Assembly (NCBI GenBank): GCA_021730635.1
Contig: JAJNNC010000004.1
Coordinates: 62,001-126,000 of the forward strand
From: Catalimonadaceae bacterium JC749
Lineage (GTDB): Bacteria; Bacteroidota; Bacteroidia; Cytophagales; Cyclobacteriaceae
Direction of reading: 5' to 3'
Length of the DNA: 64,000 nt
The stretch's first letter is position 1. The number at the start of each line of letters is the position of its first letter. The notes beneath the pieces were generated by a model that saw only the letters and a program-made list of their open reading frames with translations, did no database searches and was not told where the DNA came from. Positions 45,308-54,934 of this stretch are shown piece after piece. Made by a program: the position numbers and the translations under genes.

Positions 45308-46627
45308 TTAGGTGGTAACCCGGATACCGGTATATTCTATCACAGCCTCCTTGATCCTCATGAAAGTTTCTTTCAGGATATTTTCATCATTTTCCAGTAA
45401 TGTCACCCGAAAACCCTGCAATTCAGAACAGAAAGAAGAAATGGGCACCACACAAACACCCTTAGCGGCCAGCATATAATAGACAAAACGCTTGTCAGGA
45501 GCCATGTCTGGTTCTTCCATAAACCAGCGTTGTAGGAGTTGCTGAACCCGCTCATCTTCAATTTCCAATGATTGGTGCTTGTTTAGTATCTCATCCTGAA
45601 AGATAATGGTATTGTAAAAGGCACCATAGGTTTTGTTGAATTTTAAGGCTGGCACCTCCTCCAATATATGGGCGATAATCTGGCTTCTTCTCCCAATTTT
45701 CTCATTAAACTCTTTTCGGTAGTCAGTATACCTTGGGTCCCCCATGATACGGGGGATGGCCAGTTGAGGAAGTTTGGTAGAACAAACTTCAATCATTTTA
45801 GCGTTATCCAAGGTGGCACAGAAACGTTGAAAATCGGCGGATGACTCCCTGTTATAATATTCCATCCAGCCACAGCGTGCGCCCGGCCAGGGTAGTTCTT
45901 TGGAAATACCCTTCAAAGAAATACCTGGTACTTCACCAATTACATCGGCCAGTGCATATGCTTTGGCATTATTGTAAGTAATATTCAGATAGATCTCGTC
46001 GGCTACCAGAAACAAATCAAATTCCCGGGCAATCTCTACCATTCTCTGAAGGATCTCCAGCGGGTAAACCACCCCGGTAGGGTTGTCCGGATTGATGATC
46101 AGTATTCCTACAATATTGGGATTATATTTTACTTTCAGATAAAGATCTTCCAGGTCAGGATACCAGTTGTTGTCCGGATCCAGGTTATAGGTAATCGGAT
46201 GATGATTGGCATGGGAGGCCTCTGCAGAGGAATGGGTAGAGTAGGAGGGGGAAGGACCGATCACCCGCGAAGTGGGTACCAGGTATTGGTATAATTTGGA
46301 AATAGCATCACCCAGCCCATTAAAAAAAAGAATGTCATCGGCAGTGATTTGTGCACCACTCCGGCGGTTGTTCAGTTCTGCCAGAAATTTTCTGGTTTCC
46401 AGGACACCTTTAGAATCGCAGTATCCATAGGTGGCATCTTCTTTCAGCAAATCCGTAATAATTTCTTTCATCCAGGCAGGAACCTGATAATGTTTCTGAA
46501 TAGGATCTCCTATATTTTCCCAATAGATAGTCTTTCCCAACGCCTGCAGTTGTTGGGCTTTCCGTACAATTCCACGAATTTCATAGGTCAACTCTTTCGC
46601 CCCTTCACTGAGCAATCGCTGTCTCAT
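45308..46627 (-). CDS. PLP-dependent class I/II aminotransferase
   Basis: A 439-residue fold-type I aminotransferase. The PLP lysine sits in GISLKGISKELPWPGARCGWMEY, the Asn/Asp/Tyr cofactor contacts in NPDNPTGVVYP and LVADEIYLNI, and the distal Arg in GFRVTLLEN. The start NIGDPIQKHYQVPAWMKEIITDLL resembles the AlaA-like alanine/aspartate branch, but the amino donor is uncertain. ATG 46627 is used; a TTG eight codons earlier is less likely. It is divergent from the M42 gene with ~115 bp between. Confidence 0.87.
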   Translation of the reverse strand: MRQRLLSEGAKELTYEIRGIVRKAQQLQALGKTIYWENIGDPIQKHYQVPAWMKEIITDLLKEDATYGYCDSKGVLETRKFLAELNNRRSGAQITADDILFFNGLGDAISKLYQYLVPTSRVIGPSPSYSTHSSAEASHANHHPITYNLDPDNNWYPDLEDLYLKVKYNPNIVGILIINPDNPTGVVYPLEILQRMVEIAREFDLFLVADEIYLNITYNNAKAYALADVIGEVPGISLKGISKELPWPGARCGWMEYYNRESSADFQRFCATLDNAKMIEVCSTKLPQLAIPRIMGDPRYTDYRKEFNEKIGRRSQIIAHILEEVPALKFNKTYGAFYNTIIFQDEILNKHQSLEIEDERVQQLLQRWFMEEPDMAPDKRFVYYMLAAKGVCVVPISSFCSELQGFRVTLLENDENILKETFMRIKEAVIEYTGIRVTT

Positions 46628-46740
46628 AATACGCTTTTTTTTGTCTTTCAAAATTGTGTACCTTCATAGCCTTAAAACGGATAAAGTTACGATCAATATT
46701 GTTTAATTGAAAAGCTATTAGTTAACGAATTTTTTAACAA

Positions 46741-47796
46741 ATGAGTCTAAATATTGAATTACTGAAAAAAACGTGTGAAATCGCAGGAGTTCCTGGCTAC
46801 GAAGAAAGAATCCGGAACCTGGTGATCCGGGAAGTAGAGCCTTTGGTGGACAGTCTGGAAGTTGATAACATGGGGAGCGTGATTGCCCTGAAAAAAGGAA
46901 GTAATAATCCGGATGGGAAGCGCGTGATGGTGGCTGCCCATATGGATGAAATTGGTTTTATTGTCACGCACATAGATGACAATGGATTTTTACGTTTCCA
47001 TACCCTGGGTGGGTTTGATCCTAAAACACTGACAGCCCAACGCGTGGTAGTGCATGGGAAAAAGGATCTGGTGGGTGTGATGGGTAGCAAGCCTATCCAC
47101 GTCATGACGGCGGAAGAAAGAACGAAAAATCCAAAGATCACCGATTATTTTATTGATCTGGGAATGAAAGGAGAGGAAGTGAAGGAAATAGTTCGCATAG
47201 GAGATGTGGTAACCCGTGAACGTGCGATGATAGAAATGGGTAATTGTGTCAACTGCAAATCAATTGATAACCGAGTGTCTGTTTTTATACTGATAGAAAC
47301 CCTTCGTCGGCTGGAAAAAGTCCCCTATGATGTCTATGGAGTATTTACGGTACAGGAAGAGGTTGGTTTAAGAGGTGCCAATGTGGCAGCGCACTCCATT
47401 AATCCTGATTTTGGGATTGGACTGGATACGACTATCGCCTTTGATTTACCGGGAGCACAACCCCATGAAAAGATTACTTCTTTGGGAGAGGGCACTGCCA
47501 TCAAGGTGATGGATGCTTCCGCCATCTGTGATTATCGTATGGTAGATTTCATGAAAAAAATGGCAGATCAACACCAAATAAAATGGCAACTGGAAGTATT
47601 GACGGCTGGTGGTACTGACACAGCTGGCGTACAACGGATGGGTAAACAAGGTGCTATTGCCGGAGCTATTTCGGTGCCTACCCGTCATCTGCACCAGGTC
47701 ATAGAAATGGCTGACAAAGACGATATAGAAAGTAGTATCCGTTTACTGGAGGCCTGCCTCGAGAATATGGATCAGTATGACTGGATGCATTGGTAA
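46741..47796 (+). CDS. M42 family metallo-aminopeptidase (glutamyl aminopeptidase-like)
   Basis: A 351-residue cytosolic peptidase of the M42 (PepA/TET/FrvX) family, which forms large dodecameric, hollow complexes that trim peptides. Ligands and catalytic residues are visible: His and Asp in VAAHMDEIGF, Asp in SIDNRVSV, the Glu pair in VQEEVGLRGA, Asp in GLDTTIAFD and His in PTRHLHQVIEMAD. The site is complete. These enzymes were once mis-annotated as cellulases; there is no support for that here. A terminator follows. Confidence 0.92.
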   Translation: MSLNIELLKKTCEIAGVPGYEERIRNLVIREVEPLVDSLEVDNMGSVIALKKGSNNPDGKRVMVAAHMDEIGFIVTHIDDNGFLRFHTLGGFDPKTLTAQRVVVHGKKDLVGVMGSKPIHVMTAEERTKNPKITDYFIDLGMKGEEVKEIVRIGDVVTRERAMIEMGNCVNCKSIDNRVSVFILIETLRRLEKVPYDVYGVFTVQEEVGLRGANVAAHSINPDFGIGLDTTIAFDLPGAQPHEKITSLGEGTAIKVMDASAICDYRMVDFMKKMADQHQIKWQLEVLTAGGTDTAGVQRMGKQGAIAGAISVPTRHLHQVIEMADKDDIESSIRLLEACLENMDQYDWMHW

Positions 47797-47826
47797 TTGT
47801 AGGTATTACTGATGAATTTCAAGTTG

Positions 47827-47863
47827 AAGTACAAGGTAGCATCCCTATCTTGTACTTTTTTTT
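47827..47863 (+). terminator. Rho-independent terminator after the M42 gene
   Basis: AAGTACAAG (47827-47835) pairs perfectly with CTTGTACTT (47849-47857), followed by a T-run to 47863. It lies between the stop at 47796 and the end of the convergent PAP2 gene. Confidence 0.85.
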
Positions 47864-47889
47864 GCTAAAGCAACCCATGAGCCTCTGTG

Positions 47890-48726
47890 CTAAAATACAA
47901 ACACCAATCTTACCATAGGTGGACTGAGGACAAACTGGCTTTGTAGATTTTGATTTCCCTTTTCTTCAGGTTTGGTTTTATGAAGTTGAGGAATCAGATA
48001 GCCAACTGAAGCCCCTACCAGATAGCCTGTAATCACATCGGTTGGAAAATGCATGCCCGCTTTGTAACGAAAATAGCCGGTTGCCGCCGGCAATAAGGCA
48101 GCACCCGTCCAGACCAAGACTTTAGTTGTGGCGTCATCCGAAAGGTCTGAAATGACTTTAGCCGTGAAAAAAGAAAGGGCAGCGGTATAAGAGGTGTGTC
48201 CGGAAAAAAAAGAAAAGTTACTGGCACTGGCTGTCCGGATATTTTCAGGCACATCCTGATTATAGGTGAATGGCCTGGGTCTCTTGACCAAAGCCTTGGT
48301 GATTCCGGTAATCGCCTCATTAAGCAAAACTGTTTCTGCCAACATTACTCCTATGGTTCCGGCATCTTTTCTTCCATCCTGGAAGCCTAAAATAGCGAGG
48401 GGAAGAAAGTAGGAGGTGGTCAGCGTAATATCACTGGCAATCCGGGCATTTTCTCCATAAAAGCCTGTAGCAGCTTGATCAATGGCGAAAATATCACTTG
48501 CATTCAGTTTCCCTAAATCTTCTGCAGTCAGGGGTTCGTTCCTGTCTCTGAGCAAAATACTGGCTGTGGTTCCGGCAGCACCCACACTTAATAAAGGTAG
48601 CTCTTTAGCCAAAGATAATTCATAAGGGGATTGGGCTTCACCCTGAAAAGGAAATAAAATAAAGGTAACCCAATATAAAATCAGCAAGGATACTGGGCGA
48701 TGATAACGGATAGGTAAATGTCTCAT
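47890..48726 (-). CDS. PAP2-family membrane-associated phosphatase
   Basis: A 278-residue protein with an N-terminal signal or membrane segment and several hydrophobic helices. The three phosphatase motifs are intact: KALVKRPRPF (K-x6-RP), FFSGHTSY (SGH) and RYKAGMHFPTDVITG (R-x5-H-x3-D), giving the catalytic His pair. PAP2 enzymes dephosphorylate phosphatidate, undecaprenyl pyrophosphate, phosphatidylglycerol phosphate or lipid A; the substrate is unknown. ATG 48726 (MRHLPIRYHRPVSLLILY) is preferred to a farther upstream start, as it places the hydrophobic segment at the N-terminus. Confidence 0.9.
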   Translation of the reverse strand: MRHLPIRYHRPVSLLILYWVTFILFPFQGEAQSPYELSLAKELPLLSVGAAGTTASILLRDRNEPLTAEDLGKLNASDIFAIDQAATGFYGENARIASDITLTTSYFLPLAILGFQDGRKDAGTIGVMLAETVLLNEAITGITKALVKRPRPFTYNQDVPENIRTASASNFSFFSGHTSYTAALSFFTAKVISDLSDDATTKVLVWTGAALLPAATGYFRYKAGMHFPTDVITGYLVGASVGYLIPQLHKTKPEEKGNQNLQSQFVLSPPMVRLVFVF

Positions 48727-49178
48727 GTAAATAATAAAACTGATGTGGACGTAAGAAGGTAACCTGTCCAATTATCAAATTGTTGTTAGGCCATAACCGT
48801 AAGGCGTGATGGAAATGAAGGTAAATTCTTCAAAAGGAAATACTTGCCATCTTATTTTTCAGCAGTAACCATGAAAGGAAGAGAACTTGTTTGAAGTTCC
48901 TTCACACACATTTCTATCGAAAATAATACGTTAGAGACCTGCCTAAAATGGGTGCTTCTTGAGCTTGTGTTGTAAATTTTCTGCCAATCTTGCATGGCAA
49001 TTCTCTTACTGATCTGCCAAAATACTTCTAAAGGTTTTCCCTCAATTGTTTATCGTCTTTTTTTCATTCAATAACTACTTTAAAAAGTTAAATAAACATA
49101 CATCCAAGAAGGGAAACTAACACTATTTCAATGTTTTATATAATAATTATAATATTTGTGTAAACTTATTTTATACTC
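48727..49178. other. Divergent spacer upstream of the 49179 lipoprotein gene
   Basis: About 450 bp, strongly AT-rich near 49050-49175, holding the promoters of two divergent genes. I find no gene, terminator or strong repeat. Confidence 0.4.
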
Positions 49179-50531
49179 ATGAAAAATATTAACAAACTAA
49201 CAATTTACGCGTTAGCCTCCATGCTAGCACTGGCCTCCTGTAAGGATGATGTTGAGGAGATCCAGGATGATCAATTGGAAACAGGGATTGTCGAGATTCC
49301 GGATTCTTTCAGTAATTATACTACTGAGCAGAACAAAACCAATCTGGAAGACAATGGTATCAGTCTGGTAAACGAAATGGAGGGCTTGAAGAGTTCTACT
49401 GGTATAGAAACATCTTCCCAATTAGCCAATTTATTAAGCCGTGCATCAGTGGCACCGGCCAATGGACGTATGACCCATACCGTCCGTACATTGGCAAACT
49501 ATGGTAATGGAAAAGCATCGGTTCGCGATGTGTTTGCTTCTTTAAGAACAAAGAATGAAGATCCCGCCTCTATTCAGGAGTTTTATAACCACTATACAGG
49601 TGTTTATACCTGGAATGTCCAAGAAGAAAACTGGGACTTTTCTAGAGAGAGTGATCATATCATCTTTAAGTTTCCGGCTACTGAAAACAGCACAGAGAAT
49701 AATGCAGAATTTATCATTCATTCCTATGAAGGTATCATGGTAGCTAATCCGATGGATCAGCAATATGAGGGAGATCTGCCTACTAAAATTGTGATGGAGG
49801 CAAAAGTTGATGGGGAAAAAGTTATAGGATATGATTTTATGGCTGCCTACAACCAAGAAGGTGAACCCACTAACGTGACCACTTCTTTGCAGGTAAATAC
49901 ATTTATATTCTCTATCAATGCCCAAAACGAGCAAGAAAAAGTAGGAGTACGGTATGCTTTGAAGAATGGCAGCAAAACCCTGATTGCGATGGGAGCTGGT
50001 GCTGAGGGTATGTTCACTGCCGAGGAGATTGGAAAAGTCAATAGCGGAGAGCATACAAATCCTGGCGATGTGGTTCACGAAGTGAATGCTTATTTTCAGT
50101 TAATGAATATTAAAATGGCGGGTAATTTTGATGTGAAAACTTTCGCCGATGGTTACGCGGTAATTTATGCTGACCAGTATGATGAAAATGGCTACTGGAA
50201 TGAAGAATTTGATCATGACAAAGCAGTAGAGGAAGAAGCAGCTTTGTTAGATGAGAATTTCGAGTTAGTGGTGTTCTATGCTGACTCTAAACAAAAGATA
50301 GCTGATACCGAAATATATACATATACGGATACATATACTTACTCAACTTGGGAATATGACGAAACCTCCCAGGACTTTGTTGAAAAAGAAGTAACTGAGG
50401 AGTATGTGGCTTCAGATATCCGCTTAATTTTTGCCGACGGGTCGAAATCAGATTTAGAGACTTACTTTAAAGAAGGATTTGATGATCTGATCAGCGAAGT
50501 TACTACGTTTATCCAGGAACTGGAGAATTAA
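49179..50531 (+). CDS. Acidic lipoprotein of unknown function
   Basis: A 450-residue lipoprotein with signal peptide MKNINKLTIYALASMLALASC (Cys21). The mature protein is acidic and strand-rich, with phrases such as YTWNVQEENWDFSRESDHIIFKFPATENS and QEKVGVRYALKNGSKTLIAMGAG. I do not recognise a family or active site. The C-terminal half ends in a Tyr/Thr/Asp/Glu-rich stretch (IYTYTDTYTYSTWEYDETSQDF). A terminator follows at once, and the upstream region is long, so it is probably a single-gene transcript. Confidence 0.65.
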   Translation: MKNINKLTIYALASMLALASCKDDVEEIQDDQLETGIVEIPDSFSNYTTEQNKTNLEDNGISLVNEMEGLKSSTGIETSSQLANLLSRASVAPANGRMTHTVRTLANYGNGKASVRDVFASLRTKNEDPASIQEFYNHYTGVYTWNVQEENWDFSRESDHIIFKFPATENSTENNAEFIIHSYEGIMVANPMDQQYEGDLPTKIVMEAKVDGEKVIGYDFMAAYNQEGEPTNVTTSLQVNTFIFSINAQNEQEKVGVRYALKNGSKTLIAMGAGAEGMFTAEEIGKVNSGEHTNPGDVVHEVNAYFQLMNIKMAGNFDVKTFADGYAVIYADQYDENGYWNEEFDHDKAVEEEAALLDENFELVVFYADSKQKIADTEIYTYTDTYTYSTWEYDETSQDFVEKEVTEEYVASDIRLIFADGSKSDLETYFKEGFDDLISEVTTFIQELEN

Positions 50532-50556
50532 ACGAAAAGTGCAACTTATAAAAGAG

Positions 50557-50585
50557 AACCACCCGCAAAAAGGGTGGTTTTTTTA
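50557..50585 (+). terminator. Rho-independent terminator of the 49179 lipoprotein gene
   Basis: AACCACCC-GCAAAAA-GGGTGGTT is an 8-bp perfect stem followed by TTTTTT. It overlaps the stop codon of the convergent DUF4249 gene by a few bases. Confidence 0.88.
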
Positions 50586-51461
50586 TGGCCAGACTACTTG
50601 CTGGTAAGTGGCTCCATACCCTCCCCAAATTCCTAACGCGTCTCCTTGAATATTTGAAAGAACAGCATTTCCGGAAGCAGCCAGAGGATTGCCTGATGCA
50701 TATAACTCCCGTTCCAGAGTACGCCAGTAGTTAAAATGTGCCTGGTCTATGGTACAAAGCTTAACCGTTACACTTTCCCCTTTTCTAAAGTATAAATCAT
50801 CAGTTCTCTGGTGCAGGGAATTGGCACCCCGCAATACTGTGAAGGAAAGAGACTGTCCGTTAAAGTATTGATCACCCATGGCTGAAAAATACACTGGAAT
50901 CTGGGTATCGTCAATTCCTTCGCGTTGAGTAAAGATGCGGTAATAATTTGATTCAGCTTCATCATCGCTGAAATGAGCCCAAAGGTGTCCGATACTGTCT
51001 TCGTTGGGTAGGCTCTCAAACCACAGGCTGTCAAAAGAAACGGGAGCAGGAATAGTGGTAGTGGCCTTATACACCTTTCCCTGCAGGACAATGGTCAGTT
51101 GATAAGTTTGGCCGACCCTACCCCGAAGGCTGGTTCCCTGATAGATATACTCTGGAAAGTATGCTTCTCTCCTGCGTAAGGTGAGCACTTCTTCCTGTTC
51201 ACCATCGCTGACAGATACTTTTGCAGTGGTAACAATTAAATCCCGCATAGAAGCGGAATCAATTTTGTCAAAATAACTTGAACTGCGTGTCAGGATTACG
51301 GTAGGGTGTTGTCCTTGTTCAATCCATCCTTCAATGACCAGTTTGGAGTCATAGGCAGGTAAATCTACTTCTATGGTCTTTTCACAAGAGCAAAGGCATA
51401 GTAAGATGACACCAAAAATTCCTCGGTAGCCATGATTGAGTATGAATAAGAATGTGTTCAT
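50583..51461 (-). CDS. DUF4249 lipoprotein, partner of a TonB-dependent receptor
   Basis: A 292-residue lipoprotein with a hydrophobic N-terminus ending in lipobox LCLCSC and a mature start EKTIEVDLPAYDSKLVIEGWIEQGQHPTVILTRSSSYFD, the hallmark of DUF4249. These proteins occur next to TonB-dependent receptors in Bacteroidota and are thought to be surface-exposed ligand-binding partners, somewhat like SusD. ATG 51461 places the signal peptide correctly; the longer upstream extension runs back into the receptor gene. It is 13 bp from the receptor stop at 51475, so the two form one operon. Confidence 0.88.
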   Translation of the reverse strand: MNTFLFILNHGYRGIFGVILLCLCSCEKTIEVDLPAYDSKLVIEGWIEQGQHPTVILTRSSSYFDKIDSASMRDLIVTTAKVSVSDGEQEEVLTLRRREAYFPEYIYQGTSLRGRVGQTYQLTIVLQGKVYKATTTIPAPVSFDSLWFESLPNEDSIGHLWAHFSDDEAESNYYRIFTQREGIDDTQIPVYFSAMGDQYFNGQSLSFTVLRGANSLHQRTDDLYFRKGESVTVKLCTIDQAHFNYWRTLERELYASGNPLAASGNAVLSNIQGDALGIWGGYGATYQQVVWP

Positions 51462-51474
51462 TGAAACAATGTTA

Positions 51475-53847
51475 CTAAAAGGAGAACTGATAGGTGAGGG
51501 CTGGTATAATGGGAAATAAGGAAATTTGTTTTGCCTGCACATCCAGCTCGTATTCACGAATATTTCCTTCGTTTTCAAAATAGATATAGTAAGGGTTTAA
51601 ACGGCTATAGGTATTATACACCGAAAAAATCCATCGGGATCTGTACCGCCCAGTGAGGGAAGTTAAGTAAGTAACCGACAAGTCCAGACGATGATAGGGG
51701 GCTAATCGGTAATTATTGCGCCCCTCATATTCATTGACTACGTTGCCCTGCATCACATATCGTGCTACCGGTAAGGTCATGGTATTACCAGTTGAAAATA
51801 CAAATACCCCTGAGAATTTCCACCGGGGATTCGCCTGATAATTGGCTAACAAAGAAAGATCATGTAAACGGTCGTATTTAGCAGGAAAAGGCGTTCCTTG
51901 GTTGATGTCATCAAACTGCCGTATCGTCTTTGATAGGGTGTAGGATAGCCATCCCCGCCATACACCTTTATTTTTGCGAAGGAAAAATTCCGTACCATAA
52001 GAGGTGCCTTTTCCGAAAAGAAAGTTATCATCAAAATTTAATCCTTTATCGTATCCGATGAGAACCCCATCACGATATTCCATCTGATGGTCCATCGTTT
52101 TATAGTACAGGGTCAGCGTTCCTTCGTAATCCTGGTCTGGGGTATAGTGTTGATAGCTCAACGAATACTGAGTGCTTTTTTGCGGTAATATGACCGATGA
52201 GCTGGGTATCCAAACATCCGTTGGCAAAGTAGTTGACGACATGGGAGCCATGTGGGTATACTGATACATGCGATCAAAGGCTACTTTCAACGAAGACTGT
52301 TTGTGTAACTGATAGCTGATAGCCACTCTGGGTTCCCATCGTGCATAATGGGTAATCCGTTCGCCCGGGTGGTAGGATATTGTATCGGAAGTAATACCAG
52401 GTTGGGAAGAAAGGTACCGCTGAAAAGGACCCAGATGTTGAAAGTAGCTGGTCCGCATTCCTAGGCTTGTTTTCCATTTTTCTGAAAGGGACCACTCGTC
52501 ATGCCAGAACAGAGCAGCTTCCTGCGTGTGTAGGGTGGCGGCCTGTCCAAAATCAAGGGCTGTGTCTTGTGTGGTGGCCTGAATGTGATTGGGCAGGTAA
52601 CGATGACGCACCAAGTGCAGACCCATAGTCATCAGATGATGATCCGATGGAGTGTAACTCAATTCATATTGAGCCCCTATGTCTCTGATACCAGATCCCA
52701 GGTGCAGATGATACTCACTTACCTCAGCCTCAAAATTCATTTGATACTCACTGTAAAACAGAGAGGCTTCGGAAAACAAACGAGGTGAGAACACATGCTT
52801 CCACAAAGCGGAGGCGACCCGATTTCCCCATCCAATCCGGTTAGTGAAGGCATCATAGTTGGAATACCAAAACTGATCATCGCCTACATAGGCACTAATC
52901 TGTATAAGATTTCTATCTGAAAACAGGTAATCCCACTTTACATTAAAATCCTGAAAATAATAATCAAGGCCCGATTTAAGAGGAGAATGTTGTGAGAAAA
53001 AAGTTCGGTTCAATACATCGTAATAGGTACGACGACCAGAAACCAGCAATCCACTTTTATTTTTTACAATGGGGATTTCCAGTTGGAGATTCGCCGCAAT
53101 CAATCCGATACCCCCCTGACCTTTCATTTGCTGCTTGTTACCCTGGCGGGTCGTTATGTTCAGAATAGATGAAAGTCTTCCTCCATAATAAGCAGGAATG
53201 CCGCCCCGTACCAGTTCAGCATCCTCCAGCATACTCCCATTAAAAACAGAGAAAAATCCGAACAAATGGCTGGGGTTATATACCGGAGCTTTGTCGAGCA
53301 ATATCAGATTCTGATCCAGTCCTCCACCCCGCACATAGAAGCCTGTATTGCCTTCACCTGAAGATTGCACACCTGGCAGATATTGTATAGCTTTTACCGG
53401 GTCAGCTTCTCCGAGCAGATAAGGCAATGATTCAATTTCCTGTCTTTGCAGGGATACACGATCTACCGTTTGCATCACCCGTTCTTCAGAAGATTCACCT
53501 TGAATGACTATTTCCTCCGTAGTAATAACAGTGGGTTTTAGCTGAATGTGCAAAGTGGTATCCTGCCTGAGCCACAATGAATCGATCTGTCGTTCATAAC
53601 CCAGGAAGGAAAAAATGATTTTATTGGGACCGGAGGGTAACCATAAGGTGAAAAAACCTACATCATTGGTCGTCGTACCTTTCCCTGTAGCAACCACTCC
53701 TACAGCAGTACCCGGCAGGGGCTCTTGTGTGAGGGCATCGTGTACATATCCCTTGACCACATGAGACGATTGCGCTATCACCCTGAATGTCAGCAAAAAA
53801 AACAATCCAAGTAGCATGAATCTTATTTTTCCTGCTTTTCTATTCAT
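51475..53847 (-). CDS. TonB-dependent outer-membrane receptor
   Basis: A 790-residue receptor: signal peptide (~1-25, FRVIAQ), a carboxypeptidase-regulatory-like domain (~30-115; VVKGYVHDALTQEPLPGTAVGV...), a plug domain (~120-235; SLPYLLGEADPVKAIQYLPGVQSSGEGNTGFYVRGGGLDQNLILLD) and a C-terminal beta-barrel ending ITYQF-like (LTYQFSF). It imports a ligand using TonB energy. It lacks an adjacent SusD gene but has the DUF4249 partner; this pair type is common in Bacteroidota and its ligands are mostly unknown. ATG 53847 gives the signal peptide. Confidence 0.9.
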   Translation of the reverse strand: MNRKAGKIRFMLLGLFFLLTFRVIAQSSHVVKGYVHDALTQEPLPGTAVGVVATGKGTTTNDVGFFTLWLPSGPNKIIFSFLGYERQIDSLWLRQDTTLHIQLKPTVITTEEIVIQGESSEERVMQTVDRVSLQRQEIESLPYLLGEADPVKAIQYLPGVQSSGEGNTGFYVRGGGLDQNLILLDKAPVYNPSHLFGFFSVFNGSMLEDAELVRGGIPAYYGGRLSSILNITTRQGNKQQMKGQGGIGLIAANLQLEIPIVKNKSGLLVSGRRTYYDVLNRTFFSQHSPLKSGLDYYFQDFNVKWDYLFSDRNLIQISAYVGDDQFWYSNYDAFTNRIGWGNRVASALWKHVFSPRLFSEASLFYSEYQMNFEAEVSEYHLHLGSGIRDIGAQYELSYTPSDHHLMTMGLHLVRHRYLPNHIQATTQDTALDFGQAATLHTQEAALFWHDEWSLSEKWKTSLGMRTSYFQHLGPFQRYLSSQPGITSDTISYHPGERITHYARWEPRVAISYQLHKQSSLKVAFDRMYQYTHMAPMSSTTLPTDVWIPSSSVILPQKSTQYSLSYQHYTPDQDYEGTLTLYYKTMDHQMEYRDGVLIGYDKGLNFDDNFLFGKGTSYGTEFFLRKNKGVWRGWLSYTLSKTIRQFDDINQGTPFPAKYDRLHDLSLLANYQANPRWKFSGVFVFSTGNTMTLPVARYVMQGNVVNEYEGRNNYRLAPYHRLDLSVTYLTSLTGRYRSRWIFSVYNTYSRLNPYYIYFENEGNIREYELDVQAKQISLFPIIPALTYQFSF

Positions 53848-54273
53848 ACCTTTAATAATCCTGTTTTTGCCAGCATATTAAAGAAAATGCTCAGGCAGAA
53901 AAACAGTAACTTACAGGATATACTACGTCGTAATATTCAGTATACCAACTTGATAAATCATGGGAAAGCCCTGATGTTTTCCACTATCAAAATAGTCAAT
54001 TTCATTTCGGTATTTCTCAATGCCAATGATTTTGAGATAGCCAGGAAGTAGAAGAAAAGGGGATTGCCTTTAACCAACTTGCTAGTCGAATTCTGACCGG
54101 TCACCAGGTACATATTCTTAGAATTGTGATATGTCAGCTAGGCTAACAGAAAACAGATAGGATCAAAATTGGATTACAATAAAATCCTCTTAATATTTGG
54201 GAAGTAAAATTTGAATTGATTCATATAAAATAATTACCTTTTAGAAAAATTATTAACCTATATATTATTCATC
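53848..54273. other. Spacer upstream of the RRM gene
   Basis: A 426-bp AT-rich region between the divergent TonB-receptor and RRM genes. I see no ORF or clear promoter motif that decides a start. The last 90 bp before the RRM start are almost pure A/T. Confidence 0.4.
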
Positions 54274-54633
54274 ATGAATCTATTTATTGGAAGTCTTCCT
54301 TATGATCTGGAAGAAGAAGAATTAAGGGAGCTTTTTGAAGAGTATGGACAAGTGTCCTCTGTAAAAATAATTATTGACAGGGCTACTGGAAAAAGTAAAG
54401 GCTTTGGGTTTGTTGATATGCCTAACGATCAACAGGCTGAGAAAGCTATGGACGAATTGGATGGCGCTGAAATTGATGGGAGAACTATTGCCGTGAAAAA
54501 AGCTGAAGATAAAAGGGATAGAGATAGTTCCAGAGGAGGTGGAGGTAATTTCAAAGGTGGTTACGGCGGTGGCAGACAGAATTTTAATAGAGGAAATTCC
54601 AGAGGAAGAGGAGAGGGTTCTGAAAATTATTAA
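54274..54633 (+). CDS. Glycine-rich RNA-recognition-motif (RRM) protein
   Basis: A 119-residue protein with a single RRM (~1-80). RNP2 is LFIGSL (residues 3-8) and RNP1 is KGFGFVDM (42-49), keeping the aromatic RNA-stacking residues. The tail (~85-119) is rich in Gly, Arg and Asn (RGGGGNFKGGYGGGRQNFNRG), as in cold-induced plant and cyanobacterial RRM proteins. Bacteroidota use such RRM proteins as post-transcriptional regulators, in place of Hfq in many species. Function by family knowledge; the targets are unknown. It stands alone. Confidence 0.95.
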   Translation: MNLFIGSLPYDLEEEELRELFEEYGQVSSVKIIIDRATGKSKGFGFVDMPNDQQAEKAMDELDGAEIDGRTIAVKKAEDKRDRDSSRGGGGNFKGGYGGGRQNFNRGNSRGRGEGSENY

Positions 54634-54750
54634 CACTACAGGCAAGGGTGAAGTCAGGCAGGTGGCTTGTCGGAATCTGTGGCTACAGTGAGTGTTAGTT
54701 ATATTTTTATAATATAGCGCCTAATCCATCAGAAACAAGAACTGACAGCA

Positions 54751-54840
54751 AAAAAAATCCTAGTGAGTTTTCAAGGTGAAAAAGTATTGACCAGGCTTCA
54801 ATGGCTTTTCAACCAAATTGAAAATGTAAACTCACTAGGA
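54751..54840 (-). terminator. Long hairpin with T-run downstream of the SDR gene
   Basis: TCCTAGTGAGTTT (54758-54770) and AAACTCACTAGGA (54828-54840) form a 13-bp perfect stem, with further inner pairing (TTTTCAA/TTGAAAA and GGTGAAAAAG/CTTTTCAACC). On the minus strand the stem is followed by eight T (54750-54757). It lies 95 bp after the SDR stop (minus strand), fitting the end of the esterase-PhyH-SDR transcript. The size and inner pairing are larger than usual. Confidence 0.55.
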
Positions 54841-54934
54841 ACATTCATTTTTTGTATTCCGAATGCTCAAAAAAAGCCAGAGAAAACTAGCACCTTTTAG
54901 GCAAACGGATGAAATACAGGCAGTAGCTTGCTGT

